11,069 nucleotides of DNA from an uncultured Blautia sp. (lineage in GTDB: Bacteria > Bacillota > Clostridia > Lachnospirales > Lachnospiraceae). The notes under the pieces were generated by a model. That model saw only the letters and a list, made by a program, of their open reading frames with translations, was not told the DNA's origin and made no database searches. Below, piece by piece: positions 1 to 6,487 of this stretch. The stretch is from contig CAKSAW010000029.1 in the NCBI GenBank assembly GCA_934437695.1, positions 1 through 11,069 on the forward strand, read 5' to 3'. The number at the start of each line of letters is the position of its first letter. The first letter of the stretch is position 1. The position numbers and the translations under genes are program-made.

Positions 1-668
1 CATTTCACCAGAACCTTTCCATCCGGAGCATCTGCCATCCTTCCAATTTTGAACCTGTAATTTTTTGTCTTTCCGGCAGGAATATTTACATTGTAGGTTT
101 TGGTCGGTGTTGCAGTTTCATCCAGTGGTATCTCAAAATACATTGTTACCTTTGTAATCGTATAACTGGAAGTGTTCTGCATACGGGCAGTTATATACAA
201 CTCTCCTGTGTTCGGATTGTAGTCATATCCCTTGTAGCTGACTTTGAGCTGGTTTAGCTTAGGTGTAGCTGACTTATACCAGAACGATAAGCATTTTACC
301 TTCGGCGCTTTATATGGCTGCTGAGTCATTTTTCCAATATAAACCGTCTTATTCACTGTCTTTCCGGGATTGATCGTTACACTGAAGGTCTGGGTTATGG
401 TTCCATCCTCCATAATAGGTATCTCATATCCCATCTTCACTTTTGTAATCGTGTAACTCGAAGTATTTTTCAGACTCAGCTTCAGATATAACTTTGCTGT
501 ATCATTGTCATATTCGAATCCTCTGTAGGTTACTTTAAGCTGTTTGGCAGTTGGTTTGGAAGCAGCCGATGCTACCCTTGGAAAAAATAAAAGTGCTGCA
601 AATGCCGCCAGAAGAAAAAATGTCAGATAACTTCTACATTTTCCTGCAAATCGGTCTTTCATACTCAT
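1..668 (-). CDS. Secreted protein with two 97-residue tandem repeats (3' end outside window)
   Basis: Open reading frame of 222 complete codons running off the left edge with no stop. The ATG at 668-666 is chosen because AGGAGG (677-682) sits 8 nt before it; a second in-frame ATG lies two codons later. Residues 1-35 form a classical signal peptide: basic start, hydrophobic stretch 15-29, and a signal peptidase I site ASA|AS after Ala35. There is no lipobox cysteine. The mature part is two copies of one domain in perfect 97-residue register: QLKVTY 43-48 and QLKVSY 140-145, NTSSYTITKV at both 68-77 and 165-174, PGKT 101 and AGKT 198, IGKM 111 and IGRM 208. The pattern (beta-rich, NTS then a PGK turn) resembles FxLYD-type or other immunoglobulin-like extracellular modules; that is inference. 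No catalytic motif is seen. The function is unknown, and more repeats or an anchor could follow outside the window. Confidence 0.85.
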   Translation of the reverse strand, partial: MSMKDRFAGKCRSYLTFFLLAAFAALLFFPRVASAASKPTAKQLKVTYRGFEYDNDTAKLYLKLSLKNTSSYTITKVKMGYEIPIMEDGTITQTFSVTINPGKTVNKTVYIGKMTQQPYKAPKVKCLSFWYKSATPKLNQLKVSYKGYDYNPNTGELYITARMQNTSSYTITKVTMYFEIPLDETATPTKTYNVNIPAGKTKNYRFKIGRMADAPDGKVLVK

Positions 669-713
669 AAAAATCTCCTCCTCTCTTGATATGCCATTAT
701 CGTTTCAGGCAAA

Positions 714-784
714 TATCAGGAAATACTTTTGATACACCTGATACTTTTCTCAGATTTATTATATATTTACAATACAATATCAGG
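714..784. repeat. Three copies of heptamer TATCAGG around the possible promoter
   Basis: TATCAGG occurs on the plus strand at 714-720 and 778-784, and as its complement CCTGATA at 737-743. The 714 and 737 copies make an inverted pair. ATACTTTT is also directly repeated at 723-730 and 741-748. This is the 204-base gap between rseP and the secreted repeat protein. No clear GC-rich terminator after rseP is seen in it. The clustering suggests a protein binding region, but this is inferred from repetition alone. Confidence 0.4.
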
Positions 785-786
785 AA
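758..786 (-). promoter_or_regulatory. Possible promoter of the secreted repeat protein
   Basis: A perfect -10 hexamer TATAAT (minus strand, 758-763) lies about 90 nt before the start codon of the secreted repeat protein. The -35 position at 17-bp spacing (781-786) reads TTCCTG, a poor match to TTGACA, so an activator may be needed or the call may be wrong. One copy of the repeated heptamer TATCAGG/CCTGATA (778-784) overlaps this -35 position. Confidence 0.35.
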
Positions 787-872
787 GAAATTTTCTATTA
801 ACTATTGGTTAGTTTTTTATAAGCACTATTTACTTCTTCATACTCTGCCTGAAAAATCTTCTGCGATTTATC

Positions 873-2168
873 TCAGATAAGCTTCACTATATCATTGTAC
901 ATAACAAACACCATCAATGCCATCAGCAACATCAGTCCGGCAAAATGTATAGATCCTTCTATCTGTCTGTTGACAGGTTTCCTTCGGATTGCCTCTATGA
1001 TAAGAAATACCAGACGTCCGCCATCCAGTGCCGGAAGCGGCAAAAGATTCATAACTCCAAGATTTGCTGAGAGCAGGACCGCCATATTGAACATATTCAT
1101 CCACAGGATCATTGCACCTTCGCTCCTGCTTTCCTCATAGGTTGTTCCGATCGCATCCACAACTCCCACCGGACCACTTAAATCTTTCATTCCAAGCTTG
1201 CCTGTAAACAGTTCCTTCAGGCTGAGGATTGTTGTACGGACCATATATTTTACCTCAACTGCTCCATATTTGATCACAGACAGTCCTCTGGTTTTCTCAG
1301 CATATATATTATAAGTAAATCCTGATTCCGCAGTGCGGTATTCCTTTGGAGTGACCGTAATGTCATACTCTTTTCCGCCACGGGTATAAGTAAGCTCCAC
1401 AGGGGCTCCTGTCAGCGGATTTTTTCGGATATAATTCTGGTAATCCTCAGATGTAGCAATATCCACTCCATTAACAGAAGTGATCACATCTCCTGCCTGT
1501 ATCCCGGCTTCCTGTAAAGGCATACCATCCATTACAGATTCCACTGTCATGGCAGAAGTATCCTCACCGCTGAAATTACATCCAAGAAGATATCTCACGT
1601 TTGTATCTGACTTATAGGCAATATCCATCTTCTTTCCGTCTCGCTTAACAGTCAGATCGATGGTGTCCCCCTCTTTCAGCTCATTCATATAGGAATACAC
1701 ATACAAATCTTTTCCAAGATCAATGTGGTACCCCTGATAGCTGGTAATAATATCCCCTTCCTTCAGTCCTGCTGCCTCAGCCGCAGATCCCTCTTTTACA
1801 GAAAGTACTCTGGAAGGTTCATATCCTACAGCACCTACAATGATCACAGACAGTACAAATGCCATAATGAAATTAAATACAGGTCCGGCAGCAACTACTG
1901 AAATCCTGCCCCACACGGATGCACTGTTAAAAGTTCCCGGCTCATTCTCTATATCTGTATCCTCTCCCAGCATAGCGCAGGAACCGCCGATAGGAAGAAG
2001 CTTCAGTGAATATCTGGTGCCGCCTTTCTCGAAACTGAAAAGTCTCGGTCCCATTCCCAGAGAAAACTCGGTAACCACGATCTTATTCAGTTTTGCAAAA
2101 AGAAAATGTCCCAGTTCATGAAAAAGAATGATCGCACTGAATATGACGATTGCAATAATAATTTTCAA
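873..2168 (-). CDS. rseP: RseP/RasP-type site-2 intramembrane zinc metalloprotease
   Basis: Membrane protease that cuts substrates such as anti-sigma factors and remnant signal peptides within the bilayer. The product is 431 aa from the chosen start. HELGH at 17-21 supplies the zinc ligands inside the first membrane helix; AAGPVFNF at 93-100 and NLLPLPALDGG at 374-384 are the conserved site-2 protease motifs. Two PDZ-like domains lie between, about 119-190 and 207-275 (the second contains AGIQAGDVITSVNG). C-terminal helices lie near 351-372 and 408-424. I chose the TTG at 2168-2166: it gives an N-terminus of the family type, lies 1 nt after the dxr stop, and follows AGGTGG (2173-2178) formed by the last dxr codons. 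An upstream in-frame TTG at 2186 has no visible ribosome binding site and would overlap dxr. The gene ends the uppS-cdsA-dxr-rseP row. Confidence 0.95.
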   Translation of the reverse strand: MKIIIAIVIFSAIILFHELGHFLFAKLNKIVVTEFSLGMGPRLFSFEKGGTRYSLKLLPIGGSCAMLGEDTDIENEPGTFNSASVWGRISVVAAGPVFNFIMAFVLSVIIVGAVGYEPSRVLSVKEGSAAEAAGLKEGDIITSYQGYHIDLGKDLYVYSYMNELKEGDTIDLTVKRDGKKMDIAYKSDTNVRYLLGCNFSGEDTSAMTVESVMDGMPLQEAGIQAGDVITSVNGVDIATSEDYQNYIRKNPLTGAPVELTYTRGGKEYDITVTPKEYRTAESGFTYNIYAEKTRGLSVIKYGAVEVKYMVRTTILSLKELFTGKLGMKDLSGPVGVVDAIGTTYEESRSEGAMILWMNMFNMAVLLSANLGVMNLLPLPALDGGRLVFLIIEAIRRKPVNRQIEGSIHFAGLMLLMALMVFVMYNDIVKLI

Positions 2169-2169
2169 T

Positions 2170-3312
2170 CTACCACCTGCTTTCAATCCATTGATAAGTT
2201 TCTTTTTCTATTTCCAGTATCTGATCCAGATCCGGCTCCTTTACTACTGTATGTCTGCTCATAGACTGCCCGATAATCTCATAAATATCCAGAAAACCAA
2301 TCTTTTTCTGAAGGAATTTACGGACTGCCAGTTCATTTGCCGCATTAAAAACTGTAGGCATACTGCCCCCTGCCTTTGATGCTTCAATAGCCATAGGAAG
2401 GCCTTTAAATGTCTTCCTGTCCGGTTCCTCAAATGTAATCTGTTTCAGCATATGGAAATCCAGTCTGTCACCTTTTAAGAATCTCCTGTCCGGATAACAC
2501 AGGGCATACTGGATCGGAAGTCTCATATCCGGAGTCCCAAGCTGTGCGATCACCGCACCATCCTGAAATTCCACCATAGAATGAATAATACTCTGCGGCT
2601 GCACCACAACCTGGATATGATCCAGATCCACATCAAAAAGCCATCTGGCTTCCATCACTTCCAGCCCTTTATTTACCAGAGTTGCAGAGTCTACTGTGAT
2701 CTTCTGTCCCATCACCCAGTTCGGATGCTTCAGAGTATCTTCAAGCGTTACCTTCGCCAGATCTGCAGTGGTCTTTCCACGGAAGGGACCACCGGATGCA
2801 GTGATCAGAAGTTTATGTATCTGCTCTCTCTTCTCTCCGTGAAGTGCCTGAAAGATTGCACTGTGTTCACTGTCTACAGGCAGGATCTGTACACCAAACT
2901 GCTTTGCAAGAGGCATGATCAGATGTCCGGCTGTTACCAGTGTTTCTTTATTCGCCAGCGCAATGTCTTTGCCTGCGAGGATTGCTTCCATCGTAGGTCT
3001 GATCCCTATCATTCCCACAATAGCAGTTACCAGAATATCTGACTCCTGCATTCTGGCAAGCTCGATCAGACCGCCCATCTGACTTACGATCCTTACATCC
3101 AGGTCCTGTACTCTTATTGCCAGATCTCTGGCTGCTTCCTCTTTCCAGACCGCAACCAGTTTAGGATGAAATTCCCGGATCTGTTTCTCCAGCATTTCTA
3201 CATTACTTCCTGCTGCAAGACCAACTACTTCAAGGTCATCATTTGCACGGACCACATCCAGTGTCTGTGTTCCGATTGAACCTGTAGAACCCAATATCGC
3301 TACTTTTTTCAT
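2170..3312 (-). CDS. dxr: 1-deoxy-D-xylulose 5-phosphate reductoisomerase
   Basis: Cytosolic NADPH-dependent enzyme converting DXP to 2-C-methyl-D-erythritol 4-phosphate, the committed step of the MEP isoprenoid pathway and the target of fosmidomycin. Length 380 aa is normal. GSTGSIG at 8-14 is the nucleotide-binding loop; ANKETLVTAG at 120-129 and SGGPFR at 173-178 are family motifs. The metal ligands are Asp147 and Glu149 in VDSEHSA and Glu218 in NKGLE; His196 in KHPNW is the active-site loop histidine. The ATG at 3312 is chosen because GAGG lies 6 nt before it; an in-frame ATG four codons earlier overlaps that same GAGG and is unlikely. It is 103 nt downstream of cdsA and is followed after 1 nt by rseP. 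Products of this pathway supply the isoprenoid units used by UppS in the same row. Confidence 0.98.
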   Translation of the reverse strand: MKKVAILGSTGSIGTQTLDVVRANDDLEVVGLAAGSNVEMLEKQIREFHPKLVAVWKEEAARDLAIRVQDLDVRIVSQMGGLIELARMQESDILVTAIVGMIGIRPTMEAILAGKDIALANKETLVTAGHLIMPLAKQFGVQILPVDSEHSAIFQALHGEKREQIHKLLITASGGPFRGKTTADLAKVTLEDTLKHPNWVMGQKITVDSATLVNKGLEVMEARWLFDVDLDHIQVVVQPQSIIHSMVEFQDGAVIAQLGTPDMRLPIQYALCYPDRRFLKGDRLDFHMLKQITFEEPDRKTFKGLPMAIEASKAGGSMPTVFNAANELAVRKFLQKKIGFLDIYEIIGQSMSRHTVVKEPDLDQILEIEKETYQWIESRW

Positions 3313-3333
3313 ATAGTACCTCATTTCAACATT

Positions 3334-3365
3334 CCATCAGTCTGAATACCAAAATACCATCAGAC
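3334..3365. repeat. Short repeats and weak hairpin in the cdsA-dxr spacer
   Basis: CCATCAG is directly repeated at 3334-3340 and 3358-3364. GTCTGA (3340-3345) and TCAGAC (3360-3365) are complementary arms with a 14-nt loop. No T-tract follows, so this is not a convincing terminator. It lies about 22 nt before the dxr start. No clear promoter is visible in the 103-nt spacer, so cdsA and dxr are probably cotranscribed. Confidence 0.3.
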
Positions 3366-3415
3366 CAACTGTTAAATAATATCAGCTATTCTATCTCTTA
3401 ATATCTGTATTCTGC

Positions 3416-4210
3416 TCAGATTTCGATCATTATAATAGAAAGAAAATAAATAACCGGTGCTGTAAAGATCACACTGTCAAATCTGTCAAGAATACCTCCA
3501 TGTCCAGGAATCAATTTTCCATAATCTTTGATTCCCTGATTTCTCTTAATCGCTGAGGCAGCCAGATCACCAACCATGGAGATCAGTGCACCTACAGCAC
3601 AGATCACTGCATATTCCAGCACAGGCCCCTGAGTTGCTGTTGCATAGATTACGCCCAGAACTGCTGCTCCCACTACACCGCCAACTGCACCTTCTATAGA
3701 TTTCTTAGGACTGAGGATCGGTGCCATTTTATGCTTACCGATCAGCATACCCACGCAATAGGCACAGGTATCACATCCCCAGGAGCACAAAAAGATCAGC
3801 CATACATGGAATTTACCTCCAGGAAGGCATCTTGTAAGATAGATAAAAGACAGCATCACCGCCACATAAACAATTCCAAACAGCGCCGGCATTACCTGCC
3901 CTGCTTCATATGCCGGATATGTGAATACATAAACAAACATGATCAGTACAAGTCCAAAAATAACTGCCAGAATACCATATCTTTCAAAATCAAGCAAGAC
4001 AGCAAAATAATAAAGTACTGCCCCTGCATACCCTGCTGCTGCCAGCAGATTTATCTTCTCATCCTGCACCTTCATTACTTTATATAATTCTCTCATCCCA
4101 ATGAGAGAAACTGCAAGAAGTGTAAAAAACAACACATATCCACCGCTTATTATGGTAGCAAGCGCAATGATCACAAGCAGGATTCCACTTAAGAGTCTTG
4201 TCTTAAACAT
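3416..4210 (-). CDS. cdsA: Phosphatidate cytidylyltransferase (CDP-diacylglycerol synthase)
   Basis: Integral membrane enzyme joining phosphatidic acid and CTP to give CDP-diacylglycerol, the precursor of phosphatidylglycerol and cardiolipin. The product is 264 aa, mostly hydrophobic, with helices including 9-37, 55-73, 78-97, 107-126, 175-191, 198-216 and 247-262. The family signature is complete near the C-terminus: SAIKR at 219-223, KD at 228-229, IPGHGG at 234-239 and DRFD at 242-245. SPKKSIEG at 167-174 and GKHK at 158-161 are also family motifs, with Asp147 just before. The ATG at 4210 follows the uppS stop after 3 nt, and AAGGAGG within the final uppS codons serves as its ribosome binding site, so translation is probably coupled to uppS. 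Confidence 0.98.
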   Translation of the reverse strand: MFKTRLLSGILLVIIALATIISGGYVLFFTLLAVSLIGMRELYKVMKVQDEKINLLAAAGYAGAVLYYFAVLLDFERYGILAVIFGLVLIMFVYVFTYPAYEAGQVMPALFGIVYVAVMLSFIYLTRCLPGGKFHVWLIFLCSWGCDTCAYCVGMLIGKHKMAPILSPKKSIEGAVGGVVGAAVLGVIYATATQGPVLEYAVICAVGALISMVGDLAASAIKRNQGIKDYGKLIPGHGGILDRFDSVIFTAPVIYFLSIIMIEI

Positions 4211-4213
4211 CTG

Positions 4214-4921
4214 TTACTCCTCCTTAACTCCACCGTATCTTCTGTCTCTCTGATTATATTTCTCAATAGCCTTGACCAATTCCGCTTTATTAAAATCAGG
4301 CCATGCCACATCTGTGAAATAAAACTCTGTATAAGCCATCTGCCATAACAGAAAATTAGAAAGACGTAATTCTCCACTTGTACGGATCATCAGGTCCGGA
4401 TCAGGAATCCCGGCTGTATCCAGATAATTATCAAAAACATGTTCATCTATTTCCTCTGGTTTTACTTTTCCATCAGTTGCATCCTGCGCAAGCTTGCGGA
4501 TACCTCTTATTATTTCATCTCTGCTGCCATAATTTAATGCAATCTGAAAATATATCTCATCGTATTTCTGGGAATATTCCTCAAGACGCACGATACTGTC
4601 CTGGATGTCCTGGTCAAAGGCAGAAATCTCACCGATCACACGGACCCGCATTTTGTTCTTATCTGCCAGTTTGATACATTTCTTAAGATAGCTGCGAAAC
4701 AGCCTCATCAGGCCATCCACTTCTTCCCTGGATCTTTTCCAGTTCTCTGTGGAAAAAGCATACACTGTTACATATTTAACTCCCAGTTCTTTCATATGAT
4801 CACAGACTGTTTCCAGATTTGCGCAGCCCTTTACATGACCATAGCTTCTGGGCATTCCTTTTGCCTTGGCCCAACGTCCATTGCCATCCAGAATAATGGC
4901 TATATGATTTGGTACATTCAT
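4214..4921 (-). CDS. uppS: Isoprenyl transferase (undecaprenyl diphosphate synthase)
   Basis: Cis-prenyltransferase that extends farnesyl diphosphate with eight isopentenyl units to make C55 undecaprenyl diphosphate, the lipid carrier for peptidoglycan and surface polymers. The length of 235 aa is normal, though the N-terminus is short. DGNGRWA at 12-18 contains catalytic Asp12; GH at 28-29, FSTENW at 56-61 and RTSGELRLSNFLLWQ at 180-194 are the other substrate-binding motifs. The start at 4921 gives an N-terminus (NHIAIILDGNGRWA) typical of the family; the upstream AAAGGA is about 11 nt away, weaker than for its neighbours. The gene starts a new row after the frr terminator, and no strong promoter is visible in the 130-nt spacer. 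Read-through from frr is one possibility. Confidence 0.98.
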   Translation of the reverse strand: MNVPNHIAIILDGNGRWAKAKGMPRSYGHVKGCANLETVCDHMKELGVKYVTVYAFSTENWKRSREEVDGLMRLFRSYLKKCIKLADKNKMRVRVIGEISAFDQDIQDSIVRLEEYSQKYDEIYFQIALNYGSRDEIIRGIRKLAQDATDGKVKPEEIDEHVFDNYLDTAGIPDPDLMIRTSGELRLSNFLLWQMAYTEFYFTDVAWPDFNKAELVKAIEKYNQRDRRYGGVKEE

Positions 4922-5000
4922 ATTCTTTTGTTTCCTTTTCTCGTTCTGTTATATTTTATTTACTCTTCACCTGCATCATCTCTCCGATATTCCTGATGAC

Positions 5001-5040
5001 AGAATAAACAATAAGAGAGCCCGCATGATGGAGCTCTCCT
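5001..5040 (-). terminator. Rho-independent terminator after frr
   Basis: On the minus strand AGGAGAGC (5033-5040) pairs with GCTCTCTT (5013-5020), 8 bp including one G-T pair and extendable by two pairs into the loop. A T-rich run, TTGTTTATTCT at 5001-5011, follows. It begins about 11 nt after the frr stop codon. It should end or reduce transcription from pyrH-frr before uppS. Confidence 0.7.
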
Positions 5041-5051
5041 CTTGGTTTCCC

Positions 5052-5603
5052 TTATACGGTCATGATCTCTTTGCTCTTTGCATCCACTGCCGCATCAACT
5101 TCTTTGATGTACTTATCTGTACTCTTCTGGATCTTATCTTCCAGCTCTTTGATCTCGTCCTCAGATACATCCTGCTTTGCAAGTTTCTTAAATGCATCAT
5201 TTGCATCACGACGGATATTGCGGACTGCAACCTTGGCAGCCTCACCTTTTTTCTTAACATCCTTTACCAGTTCTTTACGGCGTTCCTCTGTAAGTTCCGG
5301 AAATACAAGACGGATCACCTTACCATCATTACTTGGATTTAAGCCAAGATCAGAAACAAGGATTGCTTTCTCGATTCCTTTGATCAGACTGCTTTCCCAT
5401 GGCTGGATCTGGATCATACGTGCTTCCGGAACAGTGATGTTTGCCACCTGCTGTAACGGTGTCGGAGCTCCATAATAATCTACTGTAAGTTTGTCAAGGA
5501 TATGCGGATTTGCACGTCCTGCACGGATCGTAGCCAGTTCACTCTCAAGGCTCGCCAGTGTCTTTTTCATTTTCTCTTCATATTTCTGAATTCTTTCATC
5601 CAT
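5052..5603 (-). CDS. frr: Ribosome recycling factor
   Basis: Cytosolic factor that, with EF-G, splits post-termination ribosomes. The product is 183 aa, the usual length. Helical domain I comprises both ends of the chain and beta domain II is about residues 31-104, with IRAGRANP at 26-33, [12 protein letters not shown] at 43-54 and [12 protein letters not shown] at 101-112. [11 protein letters not shown] at 125-135 contains the conserved functional Arg128. The start at 5603 is chosen because the N-terminus then fits the family, with AGGGAG about 9-10 nt upstream; an upstream in-frame extension has no such support. It lies 103 nt after pyrH, the near-universal partner, and is followed by a hairpin terminator. 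A possible promoter sits in the pyrH-frr spacer. Confidence 0.98.
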   Translation of the reverse strand: MDERIQKYEEKMKKTLASLESELATIRAGRANPHILDKLTVDYYGAPTPLQQVANITVPEARMIQIQPWESSLIKGIEKAILVSDLGLNPSNDGKVIRLVFPELTEERRKELVKDVKKKGEAAKVAVRNIRRDANDAFKKLAKQDVSEDEIKELEDKIQKSTDKYIKEVDAAVDAKSKEIMTV

Positions 5604-5633
5604 TAGGTTAGTCTCCCTCTTTATAGTTTTTGT

Positions 5634-5663
5634 ATTATACTCTGCGGTTGCCATGAACCACAA
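5634..5663 (-). promoter_or_regulatory. Possible promoter of frr
   Basis: On the minus strand TTGTGG (5658-5663) and a perfect TATAAT (5634-5639) are separated by 18 bp. This is 30 nt before the frr start codon. The -10 is perfect but the -35 matches only in TTG. It may provide frr transcription in addition to read-through from pyrH. Confidence 0.45.
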
Positions 5664-5688
5664 TATACTCATCCCTTATTCAAATTTT

Positions 5689-5717
5689 ATCTTTACACAG
5701 TAATCTTTACACAGTAA
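5689..5717. repeat. 14-bp perfect tandem duplication across the pyrH stop codon
   Basis: ATCTTTACACAGTA (plus strand) occurs twice head to tail at 5689-5702 and 5703-5716, with one further matching base at 5717. The right copy contains the pyrH stop codon (5707-5709) and the last Val codon, and the left copy lies just downstream. It looks like a small recent slippage duplication that left the protein end intact. Confidence 0.9.
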
Positions 5718-6402
5718 CCTTAGTACCGGCAAATTTACCGTGTACTGCATTAATAATGCTGTCTTTCTCATCCAGTGCAAATACCAGCATAGGCATCTTC
5801 TGTTCCATGCACATGATAGATGCAGTCAGATCCATAGCAGCAAGCTTCTTTGCAACTACTTCTTCAATGGAGATTTCATCGTATTTTACTGCATTCGGAT
5901 TTGTCTTCGGATCACTGTCATAGATTCCGTCAACAGCCTTTGCAAGAAGGATGGCTTCTGCTTCAATTTCTACTGCACGAAGTACTGTAGCTGTGTCTGT
6001 AGAGAAGTACGGATGTCCTGTACCTCCTGCAAAAAATACGATCTTACCCTGTGCAAAGCTTGCTTCTGCTGCATCCTTGGAATAAAGACTTGTAAATGCA
6101 CCGCATACAAATGGGGTGAAGATCTCTGTTTTTAATCCAAGATATCTGCAGATATCAGATACATAAATACAGTTCATAACTGTTGCAAGCATACCTATCT
6201 GATCTGCCTTATTTCTGTCGATCGTCTCACTGGTACGTCCTCTCCAGAAATTACCTCCGCCGATCACGATGCCGATTTCCAGACCTTCTTCAGCTATGGC
6301 TTTAATCTGCTTTGCAACTTCAATGACAGTTGCCTCATCAAATCCGGTCTTTTTCTCCCCGGCAAGTGCTTCTCCGCTTAATTTTAATAATACACGTTTC
6401 AT
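5707..6402 (-). CDS. pyrH: UMP kinase (uridylate kinase)
   Basis: Cytosolic hexameric enzyme phosphorylating UMP to UDP with ATP, needed for all pyrimidine nucleotides; family members are activated by GTP and inhibited by UTP. The product is 231 aa, of the amino-acid kinase fold. LKLSGEAL at 6-13 and GGGNFWRG at 48-55 form the phosphate-binding loops, ADQIGMLATVMN is at 66-77, GGTGHPYFSTDTA at 126-138 is the UMP-binding loop, and DGIYDSDPK at 158-166 is the nucleotide motif. The start at 6402 is supported by AGGAGA 10 nt upstream and the family N-terminus; an in-frame extension upstream is not supported. Unusually, the preceding gene is a lipoprotein rather than tsf. No clear promoter is visible in the 85-nt spacer, so transcription may enter from the lipoprotein gene. 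Confidence 0.98.
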   Translation of the reverse strand: MKRVLLKLSGEALAGEKKTGFDEATVIEVAKQIKAIAEEGLEIGIVIGGGNFWRGRTSETIDRNKADQIGMLATVMNCIYVSDICRYLGLKTEIFTPFVCGAFTSLYSKDAAEASFAQGKIVFFAGGTGHPYFSTDTATVLRAVEIEAEAILLAKAVDGIYDSDPKTNPNAVKYDEISIEEVVAKKLAAMDLTASIMCMEQKMPMLVFALDEKDSIINAVHGKFAGTKVTV

Positions 6403-6438
6403 AGTAACACTGTCTCCTAAAATTAATTTTATCGCAGA

Positions 6439-6471
6439 TAACAAAGGTTATATGCTATACAGCCTCTGTTA
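6439..6471 (-). other. Hairpin between lipoprotein gene and pyrH
   Basis: On the minus strand TAACAGAGG (6463-6471) pairs with CCTTTGTTA (6439-6447), 9 bp with one G-T pair and a 15-nt loop. There is no convincing T-tract after it, so it may be a weak terminator, an RNA processing site or an attenuator, or may have no function. It lies in the leader between the lipoprotein stop and pyrH. Confidence 0.4.
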
Positions 6472-6487
6472 CATTCGTATTTTTATT

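Noticed and set aside
783..822. AT-rich inverted repeat followed by T6 on the plus strand (near AACTATTGGTTAGTT) as a terminator
   Set aside because: The stem is only about 5 bp of weak pairs and the T run is on the strand without genes, so it would not serve rseP.
686..880. Plus-strand 64-codon frame in the rseP-secreted protein spacer
   Set aside because: It begins at a TTG with no ribosome binding site, overlaps the end of rseP, and covers the promoter and repeats of the minus-strand gene.
5062..5475. Plus-strand 137-codon frame opposite frr
   Set aside because: It is a shadow of the strongly conserved frr reading frame; its Ser/Leu-rich composition reflects the reverse complement of helical Lys/Glu codons.
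6403..6487. Promoter for pyrH in the spacer
   Set aside because: Candidate -10 sequences such as TATAAC or TAAAAT have no acceptable -35 at 16-18 bp, so no call was made.
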